A DNA stretch of 64,000 nucleotides from Telopea speciosissima (taxonomy: Eukaryota > Streptophyta > Magnoliopsida > Proteales > Proteaceae), in NCBI RefSeq assembly GCF_018873765.1, contig NC_057925.1:16565568-16629567 (forward strand). Reading direction: 5' to 3'. The notes beneath the pieces were generated by a model, which did not search any database, was not told the origin of the DNA, and was given only the letters and a program-made list of their open reading frames with translations. The position numbers and the translations under genes are program-made. This document shows positions 36,027-49,501 of the stretch, piece by piece (the first letter of the stretch is position 1; each line of letters starts with the position of its first letter).

Positions 36027-36547
36027 TGTTAGAATTTTAGTTCTAATAAAATTCCATATGGACATAATTAAATCCCTAAACCAGGCTAATTAGGGTTTTG
36101 GTTTAATAAAGTGGGGTCATTAAGTTATATTAGAAGTCTAATGTGGATTGGCTTAGTGTGGGCCAGATAGATTCCTATTGGGACTGTGATGAGTCAGACC
36201 CTATAGGGATTACTATATAAGGAGAGCTAGTTCCCCCCTCTGCCCATCACAACTAATTATTCTCAATCACTATTGAGGAGTGCATTCTGGAAAGAGATGA
36301 AGATATTCAGTGTTCATCGTCCCTGCGCATACGATATTCTCATCAGGCCAGTTACTTTGGGAATAGAGGGGAAGCACCTAGATCTTTGTTCTTTATTTTC
36401 CGCTGCAATCATCATCACTATGGATGCGAAACAAGGTCAGTGGTTCTATCCCTATTTTCTATTATTTATTTGATTGTGTTCTTGAACGTCCTATGGAGAT
36501 CCTGGCTTTTGGGATTTTGTCCCTATTCGGATCGATTTATTCTAACA
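36027..36547 (+). repeat. 3' LTR of the copia element
   Basis: Partner of 29608-30128, preceded by a polypurine tract. It includes one small indel (GAGAGTGAGAT against GAGATGAAGAT). Confidence 0.93.
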
Positions 36548-37028
36548 AACGTAACTTATACGTCTAATTCGCACTCTATCAGTCGACCACCATGAGCTTC
36601 TGGTCAAACGGTAGGTAGCCCGCCTTAACCACTTAAACACTCGGTCCCATGTCATTCGGCCAATAGGTCGACTGATGCAATCCGGTTGACTGGTTAAGCT
36701 TACTGGCATCGACCAATATATGACTTAGTGGACCAAAAACTATTAAATATGCCGCATCTCTTCCATTATGGATCCAATTGTTAATTGATATGGAAGATTA
36801 CTCTATTATAACCGTTTTTCGTATTTTGGGGCTTTCCCAAACTCTAACTAAATGGTCCTCTAAAATCACGTGTAGCCGCTGCTTCACCTTAAACTGCAAA
36901 ACTGACAACCCTTTCTCTTTACTATGGAATACCAATAAGGTCCACACTATTCCGTCAAACTGAACCTATCAAGCACATGTCAGTTATAAAAAATCAATAT
37001 TAAATACTTGGCTAGGTATGGGGTATGA
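36548..37028 (-). repeat. 3' LTR of the gypsy element, main part
   Basis: Homologous to 52440-53036. It was broken by the copia insertion, and the remaining 122 bp lie at 29486-29607. The polypurine tract directly adjoins at about 37031-37041, as expected for a 3' LTR on the minus strand. Confidence 0.68.
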
Positions 37029-37199
37029 AATCCTCCCCTTTATTTAAATTTTGTCCACGAAATTCACACGTATCTAGTCATCAAATAATTGGGGATATAT
37101 AGACCTCATGTCCTCTGCGTGTTCCTATGATGCCTCTTGGACTGAATGTTTCATCCAGAGCACTTTCACATAGGATATGGTGCGGCCCCAGAGAATCTG

Positions 37200-38625
37200 G
37201 TCCTCCTGGTCTAATATCTGTACTGGTGCCTCTTTTAAGATAGGTCTTCCGTCAGCTACAATGGTTCATAACTCAGAATCTGAGACGGGTCTGGTAGATA
37301 CTTCTTGAGCATCGACACGTGGAAAATGTTATGTATGTTGGACAATACCGGTGGTAAGGTAACTTTGTAGGCAACTTATCCAACTCTGTCTAGAATCTCA
37401 AACAGTCCGACATACCTTGGGCTCAACTTGCCCTTCTTCTCAAATCTCATCAATCCCTTCATGGGTTCCAACCTTAGGAAAACCATATCACCTACTGTGA
37501 ACTCCAGTGTTTTCCTTCTGGCATCTACATAGCTCTACTGTCGACAATGTGCTGCTTTGATTCTCTTTTGAATCAACTTGACCATAGCATAGGTCCTCTA
37601 TATAATCTCTGATTCTAGTAGTGTCCTCTCACCTAAAGTGCCTCATACGGTGCCATAGCAATGGTTGCTTGATAACTATTATTGTAGGTGAACTCCACCA
37701 ATGGTAAATGTTCATCCTAAGTACCTTTTAGGTCTATGCTACCTGCTTTTAGCATGTCCTCTAGAGTATATATGGTCCTCTCTATCTGACCATCTGTCTA
37801 TGGATGAAGATTTTTAAAAGTACTAAAACTCAGCTGACTACCCATCACCCTCTATAAACTCTACTAGAAACATTAAGCAAATCTAAAATCTCTATCTAAT
37901 ATTACGGTAACAGGCACTCCATGCAATCTGACTATCTCATCCACATACAACTGGGCCAATCTGTCTATTTAGTTAGTCCATCCTAATAGGTAGAAAATGT
38001 GATGACTTCATCAACCTGTCAACTATGACCCACATTGTCTCATGCCCTCTGCTAGTCTTGGGCAATGTTATGACAAAGTCCATAGATATATGCTCCCACT
38101 TTCACTTTAGGATGAGTAACGGTTGTAAAAATCTTGAAGGACTCTAGTACTCTGCCTTTACTTGCTGGCAAGTCAGGCATCTCTATATGTACTCTGTGAC
38201 ACTCTCTCTTCATGTTGTCCCACCAATAGACCACTCTCAGGTCACGATACATCTTGGTACCTCCTGAATCCACTACATAGGGTGAGTAGTGTGCTCCTCA
38301 TAATAATCTGCTTCAGCTCTGTATTATTTGGCACACAAAACCTACCCTGAAACTTCAAAGTCCCATCAGAGAAAACAATGAAATCTGGCTTCTTTCCCTC
38401 TTCTATCTCCTTTTTTATCCTCATCAATGATGGGTCACTTGTCTACTTTGACCTGATCTTGTCGATCAAAGTAGGTTGTAATGTCAACGCTGCCATCAAA
38501 GATTTGGAATCTTTTAATATGAACCTCGAGACAAGTCTTCTCATATCCTCTAGCAACTCTGGATGAATGGTCAAAAGTACTACTGAAATTCCTTGGGATT
38601 TCCTACTCAACGTATCGCCTACCAC
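37200..38625 (-). pseudogene. Gypsy RNase H end and integrase
   Basis: Minus strand. VVGDTLSRKS (38625-38596) is the end of RNase H (consensus VADALSRK). The frame then passes DGTLKFQGRFCVPNN and GGTKMYRDLRVVYWWDNMKRE (38350-38190), the integrase zinc-binding region. It continues in broken frames to the C-terminal hallmark GKLSPRYVG, FEILDRVG, VAYKVTLPP and HNIFHVSMLKKYLPDP (37480-37290). The catalytic core is present only as shifted pieces. It cannot be functional. Confidence 0.82.
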
Positions 38626-38639
38626 ATTTGCATTGCCTG

Positions 38640-40522
38640 TATCAACAAGCAGATGTTACTATTATAGAAAAGACCCTAGCACCCTCTAGCTGGTCAAATA
38701 GGTCATCTATACGTGGTAGTTGATACTTGTTCTTGATAGTGACCTTGATCGACTCCTTTTAGTCAATGCACATTCTCATCGACCAATCCTTCTTTTTCAC
38801 AAATAGCATTGGTGCCCCTCATGGGGATGAACTGGGCCTAACAAACCGATTATTGAGGAGCTATTGTGACCATGGAAGAAAAACTCGTCCAAAACCTATC
38901 GAAACCACCAAGTTAACTCGGTTCCGTAGGTTTTCGAGATGAGTTGAAGGGGGATTTTATAAAATCCCTGGATTCGACCGGGTTTCGATGGTTTCGATCA
39001 ATTTCGACTGGTTTCAACCATATTTCGATGGTTTCGATACATATGCCCATCGAAACTAGAGGAAACTTGGCTTGAAACTAGGATAGACAGGTATTTATGC
39101 CAGAAACCAAGATAGACACTTAGTTAAGTCAATATCATTTAAGTTAATGTTTTCATTTACTTTAGATATTATTCATTAATAAGCAAATACCCTCCATTTG
39201 AATCCAATAAAAATAGTTAAAAAATCAAATTCCAAAAGAAAAAAAAGTCAACCCCCTAGTTCAAGAACAAAAATTGGATTTTCGACGATAGGTGCAATTT
39301 TCAACTATCTAATGTTGAGGTTTTTCTCAAATCTAAAAATTTCATAAATCTTAAGATGGTAAAACATTTCTAAAATCCAAAAGTACAGTAAAATATTCAT
39401 TTGTTTGATGTCAAAAAAAAATTTTTATTCAGAGTGATTTTGACAACATTCACGCACACCAAATTAAGTTTAACCGGTACATAATTCCTTCAATATAAAT
39501 CAGACTTAATCAATCTTGGACTTTTTGGAAAGCTATCAAAACAAAGCTTTCTAACAAATCCAAGATTGCTTAAATCTCAGTTATATTGAAGGAGTTAAGT
39601 TCCAGTGAAACCTTATTCGATACCATGTCTAAGAACAATATACAGTATCAAACTTGGATCAAAATCACAAGTATTACTTTTAGTGTTCTCTATGTGAAAC
39701 TAATGCATGGATTGGGTTTAAAATGTCAAAAATAGGCCGCACAACAAGAACCAGGGCAAAACAACTTTTGGGCCTCGTAACAAAGGTTCGATTTAGCCTG
39801 GAGAAAGTCCCAAGTTTTGACCGATATATGATCAAATCCGAGACAAACTCGGTTTTTGGCTGGTCGAAACCTAGCCGAAACCCGAGTTTTAGAACCTTGC
39901 TTGTAACTGCTCTTTCAACTATGTTGGTACCATTTGATAAGGTACCTATGAAATTGGCGTTGTGCCTGGCACACTCTATAGAGAACTTTGTCTCTTTGTC
40001 ATGTGGTAAGACCACTAGGTAGGCAATGAACACGTCTAATAAATCCCTAGCAACCTCTCTATCTACTAATGTTGGTCCCTTCACCTTCATCTACTATATT
40101 GACTACAAAGCGTTGGCTTCATATCAATGGTAACGTTGATATCCCCAAACTCACTCTTGCATAGGTGGACTTTTTCTCATCTCTAAGTCCGAAGACGACC
40201 CCGTTTCAAAGCAATGGACACTATCATGATAGGCAGCCAACCAATCCATGCCCAATATCACATCAAAATCTCTCATTTTTAGGAGTACTAAATTTACCGC
40301 TAAGTTTCTACCTTTTATGTAGATGAGACATCTCTCGTACATTATGTTCGTCAATAGTACTCCACCAAATGGAGTGGCTACGCACAACTGACGTGCCATA
40401 AGCTTAGGGGCTACTCTTACTCTTGCCGCCAACGAATGGGAAAGAAATGAATATGTAGACCCCAAGTCAAACAAGTATATGGAGGCTGCCCTGAAATACT
40501 TACAATACCTATCGTACACCAC
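38640..40522 (-). pseudogene. Gypsy protease and reverse transcriptase remnant
   Basis: 40522-40151 encodes a retropepsin-like domain with DLGSTYSFLS (active site normally D-S-G, here D-L-G), VATPFGG and FDVILGMDWLAAYH. 40090-39900 matches the protease-RT linker and RT start (DVFIAYLVVLPHDKETKFSIE). The reading is cut by an inserted DNA transposon (38871-39899) and resumes at 38870-38650 with FVRPSSSPRGAPMLFVKKKD and [17 protein letters not shown]. The rest of RT, including the catalytic Asp pair, and most of RNase H are deleted. Confidence 0.83.
38871..39899. mobile_element. hAT-like DNA element inside gypsy RT
   Basis: The ends CATGGAAGAAAAACTCG and CGAGTTTTAGAACCTTG form an imperfect inverted repeat. 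A diverged 8-bp TSD, ATTGTGAC against CTTGTAAC, lies at 38863-38870 and 39900-39907. The flanking gypsy translation is continuous without it. CGAAACC-type repeats lie near both ends and no transposase is seen. CAAGGTTCTAAAACTCGGG ends are common in plant non-autonomous elements. Confidence 0.68.
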
Positions 40523-40559
40523 AACACCTTAGTAACACTTTTACTGTACTATTCATGCA

Positions 40560-43500
40560 TGAAGTACTAGTAGCATGCTTGAAATCAATCAATCAATAAA
40601 TAAACATATGTAGAGCCAACTTTAACTTAATTCAAAGGTACCTGTCACCACTGAGGGTGAGGCCTCTACATCCTCTGTTGTCATCGAGATGAATCTGCCC
40701 TAGGCTCTAGGCCTCTAATCACGCTTGGCTCCCCGAGTAATCTGTCCTACCTACTGATTTGCTTCCTATGTTGCCCTTACTGTCTCTATTGACTATCTTG
40801 ACCACCTCTTGATGGGCAGTCGTATGCATGTCCAACTACTCTGCATCTATAACATCCAATGGACCCATATGTAACTGCCCTTGGCCTTGCTACTGGTCTC
40901 TGGTCCTCTACTGCTTTTGTGAAGGACCCGCTTTGGCATCTTGTGTGATTTGAGGGCACTTGCGCTAACTCTTTTCCTAAGTAGGTGGAGGACCTCTAGA
41001 CCTAGTCAAATATACGGGCTCACTCGAGTACCCCTCTATAGGTGCCCAAATGGAATGTTGAGATAGTGGCGCGGATGTGGTGCCTTAAGCCCTGCTCAAG
41101 CTTATGAGCGTTACTCTCCTTAGTAGCAAATATATAGGAAGCAAAGATGGACAGCTCCTCAAATCTCCTTACAAACTCTGCCAAGGGCTGGGAACCCTAT
41201 GCCAACTGGAAGAACTCAACCTCCATCCTCTCTCTCAGGCTAATTGGACAATACTAATCTAAAAAGGTCTTTGTATATCTGACCCATATTAATGGTTGTG
41301 GGTCTGCCTCAACTATCTAGCAAGTCGCTTTCCACCAATGGGTGGCCTCACCCTGTAGCTTAAATGTGGCACAAGCTACTTTCTAAATATCTATAAGATC
41401 TAATAGCTCGAAAGTCCTCTCGACCCTCTATATGTAGGTAGGAGGCCACAAAGGATCAGACGCAATTCCCTCGAAGCCTTAGGGTCTAAACCTTTGAAAC
41501 TGCTCCAGTGCCCTCGTCAGTTCTATCCCTTGGGCCTGTGGAGCATATTGGCTACCACTAGCATGTATAGTGAGGTGACTAGCCCCAACTACATTTGTGT
41601 GTGCTTATAAGGTGCCAACTAGAGCATCGATAGCTCCCACAATATCAAGTTGTGCCTATACTGGCACTAGAGACGAAGGTGGTAATGTGTCACACCCCCA
41701 GAATGACTAGACCTAGTGGAGCTCATGACACTGGATCTAACTGGAGATGGAGCAATTTAAACTTAAACATTGACATTTAATACATTCTGTACATGGATCA
41801 TAAACCTTTTTGGAGTCTAAATCATTACAGTTATCTATTCAAGAGATCCATGACACAATATCCATTACAGATTTAACGGAAATCTCCAAGTTTAGGGAAT
41901 TGAAATTAAAACTAATAACCCTACATACTTCAATATCAATCCATTAGGTAGTAACACTGTTAACATCTATCCCTATTAAATACAGTCATCTTTTAAACCA
42001 TTCTTTAACAAAACATTCATCAAGATAACAATCTAAACATTTAGAGTATTGACCTTAAATATACTTCATAAATATAAAGGTCTTCATTAGTCAGAGTGGT
42101 CTTGCTCAACTACTAAACCCTTTCCTTTCAACTTCAGCTTCTTGCTCTGTAAAAACATTCAACAATAATGGAATGAGCTTGAAAGTCCATTGAGCAAGAT
42201 AAACAATCATACATAACTATACATATACATAATGCATAACTATTCCTAGGGCAACATGCATCTTATATCATTTTTATCATTTCTTTGACCATTGATAAAT
42301 TTCCCAATTCCATTTTTTAACCTTAGCCTCAATATATCTTTGTATATGTTATTCTTTTGTGTTGGGTCGTGTCTCGGTAGTAGGCTCGGCGCCTTTCATT
42401 GCCTTTATGTCGAGTCATATATTGGCCTTAGCCTCAATGTCTCTTTTACCCTTTCTGTTTAGTCATGCCTTGGCCTTAACCTCAACGACTCTATGACACC
42501 ATTTCTTATTGGCTTAGGGCTTCATTTAACTTTCTTTCTTTATCCTTGAACATTCCTTGTGTACAAAAAGTACCATTCCATAACTATCTTTGTACATTCA
42601 TGGTACAGTAAAGTGTCATTGCATAAACCATTCATAACATCATGATTTATACATGATACATAAGATACCTAACATAGTTGTATACACAACTTAGGTACAT
42701 AACTTTCATTCCATTCCATTTCATTGAACATTTATTGAGTACTAAAATTATCATTCCATAACTATCCTTAACGTTACCATGAACATGTACATGATACAAA
42801 GGGAGCATATATATATCATAATTGCATGTACAATAAGAGTACATACATTCATTCCTTTTCTTAGTGCATTCATAGTCCTATGTACTCGTATATTCATTCT
42901 ATCATTCGCATTGTATTATATGTGTGTGATAAACTTATATCATCATCATAACTTTGCCTTAAGCTTTCCACTCATAAACCATCTATCATACATTCTTATT
43001 ATTTTTGTCATTCATCATTCCTTTGATGTTTAATTAGCATCTCCTATCACATTGAGCCATCATACTTACATTCTACCATGCATCCTTTATTACCTAACCC
43101 AATCCATTCTTAATATCATGAGTATATACATGAGACATAGGAACCTATCATATTTACATGCAAAATATGGTATTTTCTTTTGTTCATTCTTAGTTCCATG
43201 TAATCTTTCACTCCTTCATCCATTTGCATCATAGTAAACATAGGGGTATAAACATGGTATTTTCAAATGTCATAACCTTGCATTCACATTCTCAGTCATA
43301 TTCTTATATACATACTTTTTTGTCATCTCCATTTCAATCTCTATAAACATTTCATATAATCATGTCATCTTATTGTGTTGCGTATGCATGTTCATATACC
43401 ATTATGCATTCTTTACATCAATCATGCATACGTAGTCTATAACTAACATAATGCATATCATTCTTTCACATGGAGCTTACATACTTACTTAGAATCATAC

Positions 43501-45514
43501 ATTCCTTACATCTTTCATGCATACATAGTATATGATACTAGCATATAGTATGACATCCATTCATTGAAATCATTCATCAACCATGCATAGCTTAATAGTT
43601 ACATGTCCTAACCTAATTGAGTATCGTTACTCACCTTTCATCGCTTCCCGGCCTTCCAACTTTGAACTGATCTTCGGGAGGCCCTAAGGGTCATCAAAAT
43701 AACCCATTTTTCTATCATTTTTGGTGTCCAAGGACTGACCAAAAAATAGAACCATACCATATAAAATTTTTCCCAAAAATCAAAAATTCATTTTTCAAGA
43801 CCATTCTGCCCAGGAGAAAAATACAGCAAGACATGGGGTAACTTAATGGGGATTTTTTGACTCCCTTCCGAGAAGATTTTGGAAAACCTTTATTTCACAA
43901 AAAATGAAGCTATGGAAGTCGTCTTTCACCAGAATCAAGAATCACTCAATTCTGATCTGAAATGAGTGAAATATGGCATATTTACTGTACATAGGTCAAT
44001 CTGTCCGAAAATAATGAAATCCGAAATTTGGTGAACTTTATGAAAACTCATTCAAACATTGGGGATTTTGTCCCAAGCTTCCATTCATGCATTCCCCCAT
44101 TAAAACACATCAAAATAGGCTTCTAAACACTCTTAAAAACTCAAATTGAAGCCAATTAGATCATTCAATGAATCAAAAAGATAAATACCTTCTCTTTCAA
44201 GGGAAACCCCAAATTCAAGCGTCTTTCTCTCAATTTCCTTATTAATTCATAAGATCCCTTCAATTCAGCATGGATATAACCTCTTTGCAACCTAAGCAAG
44301 ATATTTAAACTTTCAATTTCATAGATTCATCATTTAATTTCAAGAACCAAAACTAAATTAAGCTTTCTTACCTTTAATTTCATCAAATCGCTCTTCAAAT
44401 CCTCAATCCCAAGCCATTTTTCTTCTTTTCTCTTCTTTTTCCCCTCTTTCTCTTCTTTAGAAATGCTAAAGGAATCTTCAATCGTATGAGTTTGCTTCTT
44501 CATAAGGATTGTTTATATCTCATGGCATTATTGTAAATATTATGACTTTTCTTTGAATTACCCAAAAAAACCAAGCCCATATAACCTTACTTGAAATCTC
44601 TCTTATGCCCCCTCCATTACCTTCTTCTTTCCTAATATATCTCCTCATTAATTTATATCTTACTGGAAATATCCCTTATGCCCTTCCTTTATCTTCTTCT
44701 TTCGTATTTTATCTCCTCATTAATTTACATCTTCCTTGAAATCTTTTTTATGTCCTTCCTTTGTCTTCTTTTTCCCTTTGTAACTTTTCAATTAAACCCT
44801 CACTAAAACTCTTCTTTTCCTTTTGTTCACAACCTATAGTGAATTAGTACTTGAAATCTTTCTAGTGAGTTTCCTATAATGACCTTGTTTTCCTATTTCA
44901 TTTAACCAAAAAGTAAACCATGAGTCAAAAAGTAAACCAAACATATATTTCATACACTTTAAACCATAGTCTATAATTATAAACCATAGTATATAAAAAT
45001 GTACCATAGTGTATAAAATCTTTACATAGTCAATATACATCGGTCAAGGGTTATAAAATTACATAAATACCCTTATATGGTCATACATGACCAACAATCA
45101 TACCTATGCTCATAATTCATTTTAGAACATGCAAAATCATAAATACATGTAAACTTACCATAAATTGACAATTTCAAACATGAAAATTGATTCCCTTCCA
45201 TCCAGTCTAGTCATTCCATAAATTCAAGAATAAACAATATTAAAAGATAATTCTTGGGTCGGGGTATTACATAATGTATCCTCCACTGTGGAGAAATTAG
45301 GTAGAGCACACCCACTAGATGCTACACTCTCAATATGATGCTGATGTGTTGGAACACTCCCACCCAGTGTCTCCTATATAGCCTGGTGCTAAAGGGGCGG
45401 GATCTCCCCACTCTATACAGCCTCTACAGCCAAACATGTTGCTCTAGTAATTGGGTCAGGACCATCTCTCACTAGAATAGTCTGATGTGCTCCTCCTCTC
45501 CTTTGTGGTGCCAT
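40560..45514 (-). pseudogene. Gypsy gag, split by a 3.6-kb solo LTR
   Basis: A start codon at 45514 opens an N-terminal gag segment with MAPQRRGG and RDGPDPITR-like sequence, degraded, to 45277. After the solo LTR (41688-45271) the gag continues from 41682 downward in broken frames. It ends with a retroviral-type zinc knuckle CYRCRVVGHAYDC (40816-40854, C-X2-C-X4-H-X4-C). Multiple stops. Gag lies immediately upstream of the protease, as in gypsy elements. Confidence 0.72.
41688..45271 (-). mobile_element. Very long (3.58 kb) solo LTR, TSD taatg
   Basis: On the minus strand it begins TGTAATACCCCGACCC and ends GGGGGTGTGACA. It is flanked by TAATG at 41683-41687 and 45272-45276. No gag-pol sequence or primer site is inside, only AT-rich DNA with many CAT/TATACAT motifs and short unrecognised frames. 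TG...CA ends plus a 5-bp TSD identify an LTR; the single copy indicates recombination between two LTRs. The TGTAATACCCCG end is characteristic of a long-LTR plant gypsy family. Confidence 0.83.
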
Positions 45515-46153
45515 TTATCTGGCAACCAAATAGGATAGACATAATTAGATATCCATCTAATCATCAATGCTTAAAACTTACTTGCCAACAGTTCTACATT
45601 ATTAATACACAATATTTACCCACTATGCATCATTTTGCTAACAATTCTATATTGTTAACAGTTCTAAACAATAGTTAACATTCCTGGGGTATCTATGTCC
45701 TCTATCTTTGTCATTCTATTATGTTCTATCCACTGTTCTATTTCTATTTCTATTTTATCTTTGTTCTTTACCCTAAGTCATTTGACCTAGATTTAACTTT
45801 CTACTTCTGTTGTACTATCTCATAATAATTCTCAAATCCTCAAGATTTTTATTTGATCATTCTGGTCTCTGATATCTCTAATAAATCACTTTTCCTCAAA
45901 ACTTTGCTCTAATCACACTATCTCTGATATCTCTAATAAATCACTTTTCCTCAAAACTTTGCTCTAATCCTCAATTTTTCTTCAAAAGAATTGCTCCAAT
46001 GCGAAGTTGAAATGCCCCCAATCTGGGTAACAAATATGGATGCTAGACCTCATGGGTCGCCGTTAAATAATGGTTGGTCTTTCATATTTGTTTCTTTTAA
46101 ATGCAGAAACTATAACTATATTAGTGACATAATGCAACCGAAACTCTAAATTA
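45515..46153 (-). other. Gypsy 5' leader, first part
   Basis: Non-coding region between the gag start and the MULE. A 48-bp direct duplication with 55-bp period (45867-45914 and 45922-45969) has the shared core TCACTTTTCCTCAAAAC. Confidence 0.6.
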
Positions 46154-49041
46154 AGGGGAAAATATAGAGACACCCCCTCAACTATTGCCTGTTTTCATGT
46201 ACACCCCCTCATCTTTAAAATCTTCTGAGTCAGTCCACCGAGTTAACTCACCGTTATCTAACTAACAGAAAACATAAAGTTACTAAAATACCCTCTATAC
46301 CTTAATACATTAAAAATAAAAAGACCAAACTACCCTAAATCCTCCCACCCTTCCAGTTACCCTATTTCCCAAATCTCTCACGAAATGTCCTCACCGCTGC
46401 TATCTCCTCGACCCCCCACCTTCATCTTTGATCACCGTCTACCTTGCATCTCCGGTCGCCACTGCTACTCTTCAGGTAAGCTAGCTCTCTCTCTCTCTCT
46501 ATTGTGGATTCCCTATTTCACTTTGCTGCTCTTCGCATCAAGTGCTACTACAGCATCTGTGCTTCCTGGATTGCAGCTTGCACCAACCACTAGGCCTTGA
46601 GAATTCTAAATAAAAGCCCCAATCATTGCCTTCTCCTTACTTAAAATGGCCACTTTGAGGCTTTTTCTATTTAGAACTCTGAAATAGTTAAAAAACCAGG
46701 TTTTGAAATGTTAAAATACTACCAACTGTGTTTAAAGTTCATCTTCTGTGTTGAAATGTTAAAACACTACCAAAGCAACTTGACTTTTTAATTTATTTTT
46801 TTTTAAATGAAATGTGATGAAACCTTTTGTGGAGCTGAGTGGCACCAAAAGCAAACATCTGGTCAATTTAGGGTATTTGATCAGCAGCCCCTGGATTGGC
46901 AATAGTCCGAAAAACATACTGATGGCTAAAAATGTCTCTGAGCATTCCATAACATAACAGAGGAGTTTAGGATCATATGATCAACATCCAAGTCATTTGA
47001 CCAACAGATAAGCCAAATGTACAACTTCAGCTTCTTGTTAGAACACACAAGGGTTTTGTCAAACCCGAATCCGTCCCCATACAGATCTCTAGAACACGAT
47101 TGAATCAAAATAAACAGGGAAAGCAAAGTGTACCTGGCACCCACGTATGATGATGAAGAACATATAAGAACACCTCCATAAGCAGCATCGATCTGTCAAA
47201 GAATGAATCTGTCAGAGAATGAATGCAATCCGCGATGGGAATCTTTTGTCCAAGGACTCTCAATCCACATATCATCACAAAATCAGTGGTTCTAAACATT
47301 TATCATCAACACACCAAACACATAGTTATATTCAATCAATATGATAAATATCAAATAATAACACTTCTTTACAACAGCATTGCATTCTTGCCCTTTCGGG
47401 TCAAAGGTACACGTCTTTATCGTACCACAAATACTGTGAGATAGCAACAACTTTTGAAAATCTCCCTCCACCCTTAGGTGATAGAGAAACCCCTAGGTTA
47501 TGCACCTCAAAAATAATTTATCACACTGTAATTACTGCGAGATGTCGATGACTTTCAGAAATTTTCCCACCTTTGGGCGGTAAGAAAACCCCTAGGCCAC
47601 GCATCCCAAATTCTTTGAGTACACTATCTTTGGATGGACACACTGCCTTTCTGTGAAGAGATCAGTAATTTTCAGAAATCCCAGCACCTTTGGGCAACCC
47701 CTTAGACCACTATCCTTCCAATCCATATGCATATCACCTCGTCAAACTTTGGCAACATCACCTTTGGGCTAATGTCACCTATTCCGCTACCTTGACAGAA
47801 CCATAAAAGGATTCAACGGGCTACTTTGGTGGATCACCATTTTACCCTCTCATAATTCCTCAACCAGATATGTAGCAATATATGTGGAAGTAAACACATC
47901 GATCGTCCATAATGTGTTGTGACATGCATATTTATCAACAAAGCGGCAATGATCAACCCAATATAGTCCAAATATGCTCAAAGCAGCATAATCATCCAAA
48001 ACAGGTCCCTGGGATTATTAAACGTCCCCAAACCAGGTACCAATGGGTAGGTCTTGAAATTACGAAAGAAACAAGACCAATCGAAGCCCAATCGGATGCT
48101 CTACTCGCCCATACGTCACTCGAAAGTGACACAATCGTCATTAACAGGTCTCATAAAATCAACCAAATATTCGAACTAGATACCCAAAATGTCGGCCTTG
48201 AAAAATACAAGCAAAATTAGGGTATCCCAGAATAGAATCCAATCAAAACGGCGTTCCAAAACAGGAAAAATAGCTTTTGGAACAATTAAAACGTTCTAAA
48301 CAGTCGATTCTGTTCCCAAAACAACTGAAAAACATAAAAAACCATCAAAATCACAATATTTGTTTACCCAAGGTATGCTGAATTGTATATCAAAACGAAG
48401 AGCACAAAAAAATAGACACACCAGAAAAAACCGCATCTCAAAATTCATCCAAACAAACCCACACGGTCCATTTGAAGTTTTCTGGTCTTCCTCCCCCCCC
48501 TTTTTTTTTTTTTTTTTTTAAATCCGAACCGAACCAGGTTAATCGAATCGAATCGGCCCGAACCAAAGTCGGGTTAAACCCGGTTCATCCAATCGGGCCA
48601 TTTGGGCCAAAAAATTGGGTCAACAATTGGGTCTCGTGTCTGGTCAACCTTGATCGGGTCAAGAATCTTTGACCGGGTCTGGGTTAAGTTTGACCCGGGT
48701 CGGTCAGCTTTGACCAGGTCAAACTTGACCCGCAAGGAACAGGGCTGACGTCAACATCGCTATGAAGAAATCTCTTTTTCTTTTTTTTGCAATGGCCTCC
48801 GGCGCGTGGATCTCACTCGCGGCTTCGGCAGACGAGTCTGGTTACCGGCAGTGACGATCCACATGTCATCGTGATTGTCTCTCCGAGCCCATCGCACCCA
48901 TATAAAAATCTCTGACTTTCGTCGGTGGAAAATTTCGTCAGCGGCCGAAAATTCGGCCAAAATTCCAGCCAAAAATCCCTATTTCCACCGTCAAAACTCG
49001 ATCTAGGTTCTTAATCAATCGATCCTAGGTCCGTATAGTCG

Positions 49042-49053
49042 GCTCTGATACCA
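49042..49053 (-). promoter_or_regulatory. Primer-binding site (initiator tRNA-Met)
   Basis: TGGTATCAGAGC on the minus strand, two bases from the LTR. Confidence 0.85.
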
Positions 49054-49055
49054 CA

Positions 49056-49501
49056 TGTTAGAACACATAAGGGTTTTGTCAAACCCGAATCCGTCCCCAT
49101 ACAGATCTCTAGAACACGATTGAATCAAAATAAACAGGGAAAGCAAAGTGTACCTGGCACCCACGTATGCTGATGAAGAACAGATAAGAACACCTCCATA
49201 AGCATCATCGATCTGTCAGAGAATGAATGCAATCCGTGATGGGGATCTTCTGCCGCCTCCTAAACTCTCCCACAGCTCCCTTTCTTGTGGAGAAAAGAGA
49301 AAAGAGAATAGTGACTGCAGGGACCCCTCATTAGTAGTATTTATAATACTCCCCAATCCTAACCCATTTCCACAATGGGCCAGGCCGGTCCAGTCCATCT
49401 CAATAAGCCACGTCAGCCCTTGCATTTCTTGATCCCCATCAATGATCGACCCAATAATTAATTAAGCCCACACTCGTCGCATTTTTGGGAAAATCCTAAC
49501 A
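49056..49501 (-). repeat. 5' LTR of the nested copia-type element
   Basis: 446 bp, with TATA-like GTATTATAAATACT on the minus strand near 49336-49349. The last 210 bp recur at 47036-47245. Confidence 0.82.

Larger units (their letters stand above)
29608..36547 (+). mobile_element. Ty1/copia retrotransposon, defective, inserted in the gypsy LTR
   Basis: The LTRs are 29608-30128 and 36027-36547 (521 bp each), starting TGTTAGAATTTTAG and ending TTCTAACA, with about a dozen differences by eye (roughly 2%). The primer site TGGTATCAGAGC (30131-30142) matches plant initiator tRNA-Met, and a purine-rich AAGTCCAAGTGGGAGA (36010-36025) precedes the 3' LTR. The TSD is AACCT (29603-29607) against AACGT (36548-36552). 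The empty target sequence survives at 52440-52460, where AATCAAAACC runs on into TAACTTATA. Domain order gag-protease-integrase-RT-RNase H is the copia order. Stops, frameshifts and an RT deletion make it non-autonomous. Confidence 0.93.
47036..49501 (-). mobile_element. Defective copia-type LTR element inside the MULE
   Basis: On the minus strand the 5' LTR is 49501-49056 (TGTTAGGATTTTCCC to CTAACA). It is followed at once by TGGTATCAGAGC (49053-49042), the initiator-tRNA site. A GC-rich leader (49040-48480) follows, similar in style to the leader of the copia at 29608. The 3' end keeps only 210 bp of LTR (47245-47036), nearly identical to the same part of the 5' LTR. Most of the internal region is not recognisably coding. 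The TSD is CTTCT (47031-47035) against CTTTT (49502-49506). The element is non-autonomous through a large deletion. Confidence 0.82.
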
